This document shows positions 1-6,282 of a DNA stretch of 12,025 bases, in pieces. The notes beneath the pieces are model-generated. The model saw nothing but the letters and a program-made list of their open reading frames with translations, did not search any database and was not told the origin of the DNA. Source of the stretch: SURF-25 sp040754255 (lineage in GTDB: Bacteria; Omnitrophota; Gorgyraeia; Gygaellales; Profunditerraquicolaceae); the NCBI GenBank assembly GCA_040754255.1, contig JBFMDA010000044.1, positions 1 through 12,025 of the forward strand, written 5' to 3'. The position numbers and the translations under genes are program-made. Position 1 is the first letter of the stretch; each line of letters opens with the position of its first letter.

Positions 1-25
1 CTAGACCAAAACATGTTGTGGGCAA

Positions 26-98
26 AGCTGGCGAAGGGAATCGAACCCCCGACCCGCGGTTTACAAAACCGCTGCTCTACCTGCTGAGCTACGCCAGC
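26..98 (-). tRNA. tRNA-Thr (anticodon TGT)
   Basis: The minus strand folds into a complete cloverleaf. The 7-bp acceptor stem is GCTGGCG paired with CGCCAGC, the D arm is GCTC/GAGC, the anticodon stem is GCGGT/ACCGC around the loop TTTGTAA, and the T arm carries TTCGATT. The anticodon TGT reads threonine ACA codons. The T stem has two G-T wobble pairs. The discriminator base is T, which is normal for tRNA-Thr, and CCA is not encoded, so it must be added after transcription. A GCGTA palindromic repeat begins 12 bp upstream of its 5' end. Confidence 0.96.
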
Positions 99-110
99 GT
101 CATAGAAACT

Positions 111-189
111 CGTATTGCGTATAGCGTATTGCGTACGGCGTACCGTGTACGGTGTACGAAGCATGGCGTTAATGCATTACGCATAACGC
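111..189. repeat. GCGTA-type palindromic repeat, copy A (upstream of tRNA-Thr)
   Basis: A low-complexity stretch built from GCGTAT, GCGTAC and GCGTTA units and their complements. It starts with cgtattgcgtatagcgt and ends with a reverse-complement-like block, ttacgcataacgcg, so the whole can fold as an imperfect hairpin. The first 25 bases match positions 736-760 with one mismatch, and the first 21 match 8719-8739 with one mismatch. It lies in the 235-bp gap between nnrD and tRNA-Thr, where I see no gene. Confidence 0.8.
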
Positions 190-197
190 GCTTGGTT

Positions 198-325
198 TTT
201 AGGTAAAGGCTAGGTCGTTGGTCTAGTGAGTAGGTAAGGTAGGTGGTGTAAAAAGATACGCACCAATCACCCTATACCAATATCCTTACCATCAACCTTA
301 GCCTAAGCCTAAGCCTTAGCCTTGG
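198..325. repeat. Degenerate CCTTAG hexamer arrays in inverted orientation, locus A
   Basis: The right part (296-325) is five in-register hexamers: CCTTAG, CCTAAG, CCTAAG, CCTTAG and CCTTGG. The left part carries the complementary form (TTTAGG, TAAAGG, CTAGG at 198-214; TAGG/TAAGG units at 231-243). The two arms can pair into a long imperfect hairpin around a spacer of roughly 50 bp. Positions 221-246 also match the reverse complement of 8820-8845 at 18 of 26 bases. It sits just downstream of the nnrD stop codon. It could help end or stabilise the operon transcript, but no T-run typical of an intrinsic terminator follows. Confidence 0.7.
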
Positions 326-333
326 TTCCAAAA

Positions 334-1200
334 CTACGAAGACCTCTTTATTGCTGCGGGAATCTTCTCTATAATATCCGAAGCGATCATCCCCAGTTGC
401 GTCTTCTCTTTGGCGGCAAGATCCCCTGCAAGGCCATGCAAGTATACCGCATACTTGCCAGCGTCAAATGGCGTTAAGCCTTGCGCCAAAAAGGCGGCAA
501 TGACACCGGCCAACACATCACCGCTTCCAGCAGTCGCCATTCCGGGGTTCCCGGTCTTATTTACAAAAAAATCGCCATTACTGCCTGCTACTATCGTACG
601 GTTTCCTTTTAATACAACCGTTACATTATAAAGCAGGGAGAACTGCGATGCAATCTTCTCCCGATACGACTGCACATACCGTATTGTCCTTCCCAAGAGG
701 CGGGCCATTTCTCCGGGGTGAGGAGTCAGGATTTTCGTATTGCGTATAGCGTGTTGCGTATTGCGCAAGATGTCTAAGTGCCCTTTGAGTGCATTGAGGC
801 CGTCGGCATCAATCACCATAGGCCTTTGGACGCTTCTTATCATCATCCGTATAAACTGTTGCGTCGATGCATGCTGAGAAAGCCCAGAGCCTACCAGCAA
901 TACATCCGAATCCTGCGAAAATCCGTTTGCCTGCGTATACGCTTTTATGCTAATGCTTCCTTCGGCAGTCTCTGCCAAAGGAAATGTCATCAACTCTCTT
1001 GGCTTGGCTTTAATGACCGCATTATTCATTCCGGCAGGGATCCCCAGAGTAACTAACCCGGCGCCCGAACGGATAGCCGCATGACCGGCCAGTATAGGCG
1101 CACCGGCATACCTGCGCGAACCCCCTATGACAAAGACCTGCCCAAAATCGCCCTTATGGCTGTTAACCTTTCTTCGTAATAATTGCGCTGGCAACCGCAT
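334..1200 (-). CDS. nnrD: ADP-dependent NAD(P)H-hydrate dehydratase
   Basis: A ribokinase-fold repair enzyme that dehydrates hydrated, damaged NADH or NADPH (S-NADHX/NADPHX) back to the normal cofactor using ADP or ATP in the cytosol. Visible family motifs are HKGDFGQVFVIGGS (15-28), DADGLNAL (131-138), LTPHPGE (158-164) and GNPGMATAGSGD (217-228), the last with the catalytic-type aspartate D228. At 288 residues it is the dehydratase domain alone; the N-terminal epimerase (NnrE) often fused to it is missing from this window. The start overlaps acpS by 38 bp. No clear ribosome binding site is visible, so translational coupling is likely and the start is only moderately certain. Residues 146-155 (RNTQHAIRNT) are encoded by a GCGTA repeat inserted in frame just before LTPHPGE. 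It appears to be the last gene of the operon. Confidence 0.93.
   Translation of the reverse strand: MRLPAQLLRRKVNSHKGDFGQVFVIGGSRRYAGAPILAGHAAIRSGAGLVTLGIPAGMNNAVIKAKPRELMTFPLAETAEGSISIKAYTQANGFSQDSDVLLVGSGLSQHASTQQFIRMMIRSVQRPMVIDADGLNALKGHLDILRNTQHAIRNTKILTPHPGEMARLLGRTIRYVQSYREKIASQFSLLYNVTVVLKGNRTIVAGSNGDFFVNKTGNPGMATAGSGDVLAGVIAAFLAQGLTPFDAGKYAVYLHGLAGDLAAKEKTQLGMIASDIIEKIPAAIKRSS
736..765. repeat. GCGTA-type repeat inside nnrD (in-frame insertion)
   Basis: Positions 736-760 match 111-135, in intergenic DNA, at 24 of 25 bases, including the shared core cgtattgcgtatagcgt. Read on the minus strand in the nnrD frame the segment encodes RNTQHAIRNT (residues 146-155), a repetitive peptide between the DADGLNAL and LTPHPGE motifs. 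It keeps the reading frame open and appears to add a short surface loop. Confidence 0.8.
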
Positions 1201-1519
1201 AAGTTTTTACATGAGAAATGGAAACAAAAACGCTTTTATTTTTTCCTTTTCCGTTTAAAAACACGCAATAGGGGCGGCCCGCATCATCGTTGAGTATCTC
1301 TATATCCTTCCAGCCGAGGCTTGCATCATTAAAAGCCTTGAATATTGCTTCTTTGGCAGCAAATCTTCCGGCAAGGTGCGGATACAGGCTCGGATGCGTC
1401 TTTGCTTTTTTAAGCTCATTGCCTGTGAAAATACGGTTTAAGAAAGAATTACCCCATTTCTCGACTGCCGCCTTAAGCCGCCTCACTTCGGTTATATCTA
1501 CTCCCGTACCCAGCATCAT
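1163..1519 (-). CDS. acpS: Holo-[acyl-carrier-protein] synthase
   Basis: Transfers the 4'-phosphopantetheine arm from coenzyme A to a serine of apo-ACP, activating the carrier for fatty acid synthesis; cytosolic, normally a trimer. Family motifs are GTGVDI (4-9, with Mg-binding D8), GRFAAKEAIFKAF (51-63, with E57 the second metal ligand and K56) and SISHVKTYAVASA near the C terminus. The length of 118 residues is normal for the family. The reading frame is open further upstream, but homology begins at the ATGATG here. The first ATG overlaps the pdxJ stop codon in the arrangement ATGA, so the genes are probably translationally coupled. The 3' end overlaps nnrD by 38 bp. Confidence 0.95.
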   Translation of the reverse strand: MMLGTGVDITEVRRLKAAVEKWGNSFLNRIFTGNELKKAKTHPSLYPHLAGRFAAKEAIFKAFNDASLGWKDIEILNDDAGRPYCVFLNGKGKNKSVFVSISHVKTYAVASAIITKKG

Positions 1520-2229
1520 CTGACCAATGACTTCATTTTGCGCACCGCCTGCGCTAGCCCCGCAAAAAGCGCATAACAAATAATCGAATAGCCTATATTG
1601 AATTCCTCAAGCACTGTAAGTTGCGCTATTGCGGCGATATTGCGATAGTCGAGCCCGTGACCGGCGCTTACCCGGATGCCCTTACTCCTGGCGTACACAG
1701 CTGCTTGTTCTATTTGCGTAAGGTTTCTTTTTCTTTCTTGGGCGTTGCGTGCATTCGCGTATCTTCCGGTATGCAGCTCAATGACGCCGATCCCAAGCAC
1801 CGCTGTCCGGTCAATTTGCCGCTTATCGGGGTCAATAAACAAACTGACCTCGATGCCGTTTTTGCCGAGTTTCCTGAAGACCTCCTTAATCCTTGCTGAA
1901 TTTGAAACAACATCGAGCCCGCCTTCAGTAGTAAGTTCCCTGCGCTTCTCTGGTACCAGCGTTGCCCTGTCCGGTTTGACCTTACAGGCCACGGAAACCA
2001 CATCTCTTGCAGCCGACATTTCAAGGTTAAGCCTGGTCCTGATTTTGCTACGCAGCAAAAACAGGTCTTTTTCCTTGATATGCCTGCGGTCCTCCCTCAG
2101 ATGGGCCACAATGCTATCTGCGCCTGCCCTCTCACAAATGAGAGCCCCCTGTAATGGCAGGGGCGCTTGCGTGTTTCTGGCCTCCCTGAGCGTCGCAATG
2201 TGGTCAATATTTACGCCTAAGCGTGCCAC
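1516..2229 (-). CDS. pdxJ: Pyridoxine 5'-phosphate synthase
   Basis: Condenses 1-deoxy-D-xylulose 5-phosphate with 3-amino-2-oxopropyl phosphate to make pyridoxine 5'-phosphate, the closing step of the DXP-dependent vitamin B6 route; a cytosolic TIM barrel. Motifs seen: LGVNIDHIATLREAR at the N terminus, HLREDRRHI, LNLEMSA, PEKRRELTTEGG, ELHTGRYA, VSAGHGLDY and EFNIGYSII. The family's usual NIGH is NIGY here, a change at a phosphate-binding loop where, as I recall, contacts are mainly from the backbone. I chose the GTG start (237 residues), not the in-frame TTG two codons upstream, because AAAGGG lies 8 bp before the GTG and homologs begin close to LGVNIDH. It follows the mini-CdaR gene by 16 bp and overlaps acpS by 4 bp. 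No pdxA is visible in the window. Confidence 0.95.
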   Translation of the reverse strand: MARLGVNIDHIATLREARNTQAPLPLQGALICERAGADSIVAHLREDRRHIKEKDLFLLRSKIRTRLNLEMSAARDVVSVACKVKPDRATLVPEKRRELTTEGGLDVVSNSARIKEVFRKLGKNGIEVSLFIDPDKRQIDRTAVLGIGVIELHTGRYANARNAQERKRNLTQIEQAAVYARSKGIRVSAGHGLDYRNIAAIAQLTVLEEFNIGYSIICYALFAGLAQAVRKMKSLVR

Positions 2230-2237
2230 CGTCAATG

Positions 2238-2243
2238 CCCTTT
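2238..2243 (-). promoter_or_regulatory. Ribosome binding site deciding the pdxJ start
   Basis: AAAGGG on the minus strand lies 8 bp before the GTG at 2229 but only 2 bp before the alternative TTG at 2235. This favours the GTG as the start codon. Confidence 0.6.
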
Positions 2244-2245
2244 GC

Positions 2246-2386
2246 TTAATAGTTGAATTGGGTTATTTCGCCCCGCACATAGATCCATACGATCACCGCG
2301 AGAATCAACGCAATCAACTTAAGCCAAGGGTGATGCATGAAAAAATGCGTGATTGTGGGAATAAGGTTTTTGCGTTCTTTAGACAT
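2246..2386 (-). CDS. Mini-CdaR: short membrane-anchor protein after cdaA
   Basis: An open reading frame of 46 codons too short for routine callers. It begins MSKERKNLIPTITHF, then has the segment HPWLKLIALILAVIVWIYV (about 19-37) followed by RGEI. This resembles the N-terminal membrane anchor of CdaR/YbbR proteins, which start with a lysine-rich stretch, a single helix of the type LKLxALxLAxxxWxYV and then periplasmic YbbR repeats. Here the protein stops about nine residues after the helix, so no YbbR repeat exists. The ATG overlaps the cdaA stop (ATGTCTAA), implying coupled translation, and the position directly after cdaA is where cdaR normally sits. The inferred role is a reduced regulator or partner of CdaA in the inner membrane. 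It could instead be a decayed cdaR remnant; the intact frame and the close fit between cdaA and pdxJ argue for a real gene. Confidence 0.75.
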   Translation of the reverse strand: MSKERKNLIPTITHFFMHHPWLKLIALILAVIVWIYVRGEITQFNY

Positions 2387-3125
2387 CTTCTTTCGTAATA
2401 GTAAGCATTTCTTTCATTTTGGAAAACAACTCATCCCGCTGCAGGTCTTTATACAATTTACCGCGGTAGACCAAGGAAATATCCCGCCTTTCTTCGGAAA
2501 CAATGATAATGACGGAATCCGCCTCTTCGCTTAAGCCCAACGCAGCCCTGTGCCGCGTCCCGAATACGCGGCTTAAATACTGGTTCTGCGTAAGAGGAAA
2601 AAGGCAGCCGGCAGCGCTTATTCTTCCGTGCTGAATAATCAGGCCTCCGTCATGAAGCGGGTTATTCGGCGTGAATACCGCCTGTACGAGATCCGAAGAT
2701 ACGCGGCCGTCAACAGTGACTCCGGTCTCTACATATGTTGCCAGCGGGTCATTCTTCTCAATGGCAATCAGGGCGCCTATTTTATCTAATACCATGCTTT
2801 CCGCTGCTTTGATAATCTCGCGCAATACGTAATCGAGCTCTTCCTCTTTTAATACCGTAGCGAACAGGTTGCGCCCCCCAAGGCGCGCCAATCCCTGCCT
2901 GATTTCGGGATGGAAAATGATCAGTATTGCGATAACCGATATCCCGAAGAGTTTTGTAAGCAGCCAACTTAACACATTTAATTCGAGTTTCTGGAATATC
3001 AGAAACGCAGCCAAAAGGATGATGATGCCCCTGAGCACCTGCAGCGCACGTGTCCCCTCAAAGAAAAGCAAAATATGGTACATTACAAACCAGAGAATGC
3101 CTATTTCAACAATCGGTTTCCACAT
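2379..3125 (-). CDS. cdaA: Diadenylate cyclase CdaA (c-di-AMP synthase)
   Basis: Makes the second messenger cyclic di-AMP from two ATP, signalling in potassium, osmotic and cell-wall homeostasis. Three N-terminal membrane helices are visible (about 5-22, 29-45 and 58-72), followed by the DAC (DisA_N) domain at about 82-235. The active-site blocks are PLHDGG (156-161) and TRHRAA (190-195), followed by a VSEER block. The usual DGA motif reads DGG (159-161). The length of 248 residues is slightly shorter than Bacillus CdaA. The start has a strong GGGGGA ribosome binding site. The gene lies 16 bp after folP and overlaps the mini-CdaR by 8 bp. glmM, another common cdaA partner, is absent here; pdxJ follows instead. 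Confidence 0.95.
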   Translation of the reverse strand: MWKPIVEIGILWFVMYHILLFFEGTRALQVLRGIIILLAAFLIFQKLELNVLSWLLTKLFGISVIAILIIFHPEIRQGLARLGGRNLFATVLKEEELDYVLREIIKAAESMVLDKIGALIAIEKNDPLATYVETGVTVDGRVSSDLVQAVFTPNNPLHDGGLIIQHGRISAAGCLFPLTQNQYLSRVFGTRHRAALGLSEEADSVIIIVSEERRDISLVYRGKLYKDLQRDELFSKMKEMLTITKEDV

Positions 3126-3141
3126 AATAATTCCCCCGAAG

Positions 3142-4344
3142 TTAGGCGTGAATTATGCTATCAACGATTTTCAAGGCCTGGGCAACTTCTTTTACGTCAT
3201 GGACCCGGACTAACGATGCCCCTCTCTGCACGGCTGCGACACAGGCAGACACAGTGCCGCATACCCTCTCCTGAGGTTCAAGCTTAAGAAGCCTGCCGAT
3301 AAACGCTTTTCTCGAAGGGCCTATCAGTATGGGCCGGCCCAGTGACTGAAAATCTTTCAGGCGCTTAAGGATTTGGAGGTTCTGTGCAAGCGTCTTGCCA
3401 AACCCGATCCCCGGATCTACGATAATCTTTTCTCTGGCTATGCGCGAGTCTTCGGCAAGCCGCAGCGAACCTTCTAAAAAAGCGAGCAGCTCGTCGATTA
3501 ACGCATCGTACGACGGATGATTCTGCATAGTGCCAGGGCTGCCCTTCATATGCATTATCACTGCCGCCGCGTTATAGGCTGAGACAATCTTTCTCATTGC
3601 GCTATTGCGCAGCCCGGTTATATCATTAACCATCAGTGCGCCGTTATCGAGCGCACGGCGGGCAACCTCAGGCTTATAGCTATCGATGGAAATCGGTACT
3701 TTGATTTTCTTCGCAAGCAACTTCACTACCGGCACTGTGCGCCGTATTTCCTCTTGCACGGAGATTGCAGTTGCGCCTGGACGGCTCGATTCGCCGCCCA
3801 CATCGATTATGTCGGCGCCGTCATCTATCATGGCCTGCACCTTCTCCAAAGCGGCCTGCGGCTCTTTAAATAATAAATCCCTGTAAAACCCGTCCCCGCT
3901 AAAGGAATCAGGGGTAAGGTTCACTACGCCCATTATGTGGGTGCGTTTTGAAAGCGCAAGGCGATGTTTCCCCAAAGAGAGTGTATGCGTATTATCCGAA
4001 TAACCCGAAAGAGTGCGCGATAAATCCGCGGCTAATCTGCTCAACCCGAAAGGCTGCGTAGTAAGCTTGCGGTGCAACCGATTCAGCTGGGAAAGACTAC
4101 CCACAAGAAGGCAATCTGTCTTCTTGCGCCCTCCCATCAATGCATTTCTTGGCAATGCGGCATCTCCGCCCAAAGAAAGCATTTCCTGCTTTAAAATGGT
4201 AGCGGCAATGCGCGGGATCGAGTTGATCTTTATCAAAAACGGCAGTGATTTCGGAAGCATGATATCAATGCCGTAAGGGTCAACGCGCAGATCTTTAAAT
4301 ACCTGTTTTATATCCTTTACGCTATCGAGATGGATAATATACAT
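3142..4344 (-). CDS. folP: Dihydropteroate synthase, long form
   Basis: Condenses p-aminobenzoate with hydroxymethyl-dihydropterin pyrophosphate to give dihydropteroate in folate synthesis; this enzyme is the sulfonamide target. The catalytic TIM barrel (about 130-400) shows IMGVVNLTPDSFSGDG (137-152), DVGGESSRPGA (181-191), ISIDSYKP, VNDITGLRN, IVDPGIGFGKT, LIGPSRKAFIGR and VRVHDV. At 400 residues it carries an N-terminal extension of about 130 residues compared with E. coli FolP (282). I recognise a similar extension, with LKQEMLSLGGDAA and a TTQPFGL segment, from long FolP proteins of Deltaproteobacteria and some other lineages; its function is unknown to me. The start codon directly abuts the ftsH stop (TAAATG), so the two are probably translationally coupled. 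Confidence 0.95.
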   Translation of the reverse strand: MYIIHLDSVKDIKQVFKDLRVDPYGIDIMLPKSLPFLIKINSIPRIAATILKQEMLSLGGDAALPRNALMGGRKKTDCLLVGSLSQLNRLHRKLTTQPFGLSRLAADLSRTLSGYSDNTHTLSLGKHRLALSKRTHIMGVVNLTPDSFSGDGFYRDLLFKEPQAALEKVQAMIDDGADIIDVGGESSRPGATAISVQEEIRRTVPVVKLLAKKIKVPISIDSYKPEVARRALDNGALMVNDITGLRNSAMRKIVSAYNAAAVIMHMKGSPGTMQNHPSYDALIDELLAFLEGSLRLAEDSRIAREKIIVDPGIGFGKTLAQNLQILKRLKDFQSLGRPILIGPSRKAFIGRLLKLEPQERVCGTVSACVAAVQRGASLVRVHDVKEVAQALKIVDSIIHA

Positions 4345-6219
4345 TTATTGTGCACCGGGTAACGGCTTTTGGCCATAACCTAATAACTTTTTAACCTCTT
4401 CACCGTCAAGGACCTCTTTCTCAAGGAGCGCCTGGGTCAGGGTCTTTAGCTTATCCTGGTTTTGCGTAAGCAGTGTTTTTGCCCTTTGATAGGCGGTATC
4501 TACAATACTCTTTACCTCTTCGTCGATGACCCGCGCGGTTTCCTCGCTGTAATTCCTTTCCTCGGTGATGTCCCTGCCAAGGAAGATCAGGCTTTCCTTC
4601 TTGCCAAGCGTCATATGGCCTAATTTATCCGACATGCCTAACCGTGTAACCATATGCCTCGCTGTTTGGGTAGCTTTCTCCAGGTCATCCTGTGCACCGG
4701 TAGTTACTTCATTTAAGTTTATCTCTTCCGATGCCCGGCCTCCCAGCATCATCGCAATCCTTGCGTTAAGCTCGCCCCTGGTCCAATAATGCTTGTCTTC
4801 AAGGGGCGCGGTAAAAGTATACCCCCCTGCCAAGCCACGCGGTATTATCGAAACCTTCTTTAAGGGGTCAACCTCCGGCAAAATCAGCGCCAGTAACGCA
4901 TGCCCCGATTCATGGAGTGCGGTGATTTCCTTCTCTCTCTTAGACATGATACGGCTTTTTTTCTCAGGGCCCATCAGTTGCCTTTCAATGGACTTCTCAA
5001 AATCTGCCATCTCTATCGCATTTTTATTAAAACGCGCCGCAAGCAGTGCCGCCTCATTACAGAGGTTTGCAATATCCGCGCCGGAAAACCCTGGCGTCTG
5101 CGATGCGAGAGACTTAAAATCGACATCCGGAGAAACCTTAAGCTTCCTGGTGTGCACCTTTAGGATCTCTTCCCTTCCTTTAATATCAGGCAAACTCACC
5201 ACGATAAGCCGGTCAAACCTGCCTGGCCGTAAGAGCGCGGGGTCCAGCGTATCCGGCCTATTGGTGGCTGCAATCAAAATGAGGCCTTGGGCGGTATCAA
5301 AACCGTCCATTTCAACTAAGAGCGCATTGAGCGTCTGCTCCCTTTCGTCATGGCCGCCTCCGATGCCGGAAAATCGCAAGCGCCCCACTGCGTCTATCTC
5401 GTCGATAAAAATAATCGCGCCCTTACCCGAAGACAGGGCAGCGCGCCTTCCTTGCTCGAATAAATCCCTCACCCTGCTTGCGCCTACCCCTACAAACATC
5501 TCGACGAAATCTGAACCGGAAATACTGAAAAAAGGTACCCCTGCTTCTCCTGCAACCGCCTTGGCAATAAGGGTCTTACCGCAGCCCGGGGGGCCTACCA
5601 ACAAAACCCCTTTAGGGATCTTGCCGCCGAGGCGCTGGAACTTTCTCGGGTCCTTCAAGAACTCAATTACCTCCTTAAGTTCCTCTTTTGCCTCGTCAAC
5701 ACCCGCAACATCGACGAACGTAACTTTTTCGTTAGCCCTTTCGCTGGGCATCTTTGGCCTGATTTTTCCGAATGAAAAAACCCTATTGCCTAACTGCTCT
5801 CCGCGCGAAGCCATCATCCACCAGAAGAAAATTATTAAAAGTACCGGCAACAGAGAATAAAAGAGGTTCGTCAGAAATGTGCGCGGAGGCTTCACCTCAA
5901 AATAACTTAGATTGCTGCGCATCAGGCTTAAGAGGTCTTTATCCTCTTCGGGAATATTGACATAGAATTTTGAGTTGTTGGTAAATTCGCCCTCTAAGAT
6001 ATTCTCTGTTTTTGTGACAGACTTAATCTCCTGCGGGGAGTTCTTAAGCATCCTGTAAAACTCGCTATAGGGTATCTCTTTCGGGACGCCCGAAACAGAG
6101 ATCTTGTTGACCGAGCTGACCAAAAGATAAAATATCAGCATGGCAAATATCCACCCGAAAGGAAACCTGCTAAATGGCTTGATTGTTTTTTTGCCCTTCA
6201 AACTGTTATTTTTCGTCAT
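4345..6219 (-). CDS. ftsH: ATP-dependent zinc metalloprotease FtsH
   Basis: A membrane-anchored hexameric AAA+ protease that extracts and degrades misfolded membrane proteins and short-lived regulators. Two membrane helices (about 20-40 and 116-137) bracket a roughly 75-residue periplasmic part. The AAA+ domain has Walker A GPPGCGKT (209-216), pore motif FVG (242-244), Walker B IIFIDEID (269-276) and a second region of homology with RPGRFDR (331-337). The peptidase domain has HESGH (436-440) and the third zinc ligand D512 in TGAQDDLEKAT. The length of 624 residues is normal. The Walker A threonine before GKT is cysteine here, and HEAGH reads HESGH; both look like tolerated variants. The start has AAGGAG 5 bp upstream and a promoter of its own. 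It leads the folP-cdaA-pdxJ-acpS-nnrD operon. Confidence 0.98.
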   Translation of the reverse strand: MTKNNSLKGKKTIKPFSRFPFGWIFAMLIFYLLVSSVNKISVSGVPKEIPYSEFYRMLKNSPQEIKSVTKTENILEGEFTNNSKFYVNIPEEDKDLLSLMRSNLSYFEVKPPRTFLTNLFYSLLPVLLIIFFWWMMASRGEQLGNRVFSFGKIRPKMPSERANEKVTFVDVAGVDEAKEELKEVIEFLKDPRKFQRLGGKIPKGVLLVGPPGCGKTLIAKAVAGEAGVPFFSISGSDFVEMFVGVGASRVRDLFEQGRRAALSSGKGAIIFIDEIDAVGRLRFSGIGGGHDEREQTLNALLVEMDGFDTAQGLILIAATNRPDTLDPALLRPGRFDRLIVVSLPDIKGREEILKVHTRKLKVSPDVDFKSLASQTPGFSGADIANLCNEAALLAARFNKNAIEMADFEKSIERQLMGPEKKSRIMSKREKEITALHESGHALLALILPEVDPLKKVSIIPRGLAGGYTFTAPLEDKHYWTRGELNARIAMMLGGRASEEINLNEVTTGAQDDLEKATQTARHMVTRLGMSDKLGHMTLGKKESLIFLGRDITEERNYSEETARVIDEEVKSIVDTAYQRAKTLLTQNQDKLKTLTQALLEKEVLDGEEVKKLLGYGQKPLPGAQ

Positions 6220-6246
6220 TTTTACTCCTTAGTATGCAAGAATTTT

Positions 6247-6275
6247 ATTATATAGTTAAATAAATATAAAATCAA
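6247..6275 (-). promoter_or_regulatory. Sigma70-type promoter for the ftsH operon
   Basis: On the minus strand, TTGATT (6275-6270) and a perfect TATAAT (6252-6247) are separated by 17 bp in a very A+T-rich stretch between the tilS stop and ftsH. The leader to the ftsH ATG would be about 20 bases and includes the AAGGAG ribosome binding site. It is the best promoter I see in the window. ftsH may also be reached by transcription from tilS. Confidence 0.75.
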
Positions 6276-6282
6276 GAATTTA

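Noticed and set aside
18..206. 62-codon plus-strand frame across tRNA-Thr
   Set aside because: It reads through a tRNA gene on the opposite strand and the GCGTA repeat; no ribosome binding site or homology.
1520..1579. Longer acpS start giving 138 residues
   Set aside because: The extra N terminus lies in pdxJ coding sequence and does not resemble AcpS; homology starts at the ATGATG overlapping the pdxJ stop.
1676..2398. 240-codon plus-strand frame opposite pdxJ
   Set aside because: Antisense to pdxJ and the mini-CdaR; no recognisable motif.
4793..5860. 355-codon plus-strand frame opposite ftsH
   Set aside because: Entirely antisense to a clearly conserved ftsH; serine- and proline-rich translation is typical of an antisense shadow.
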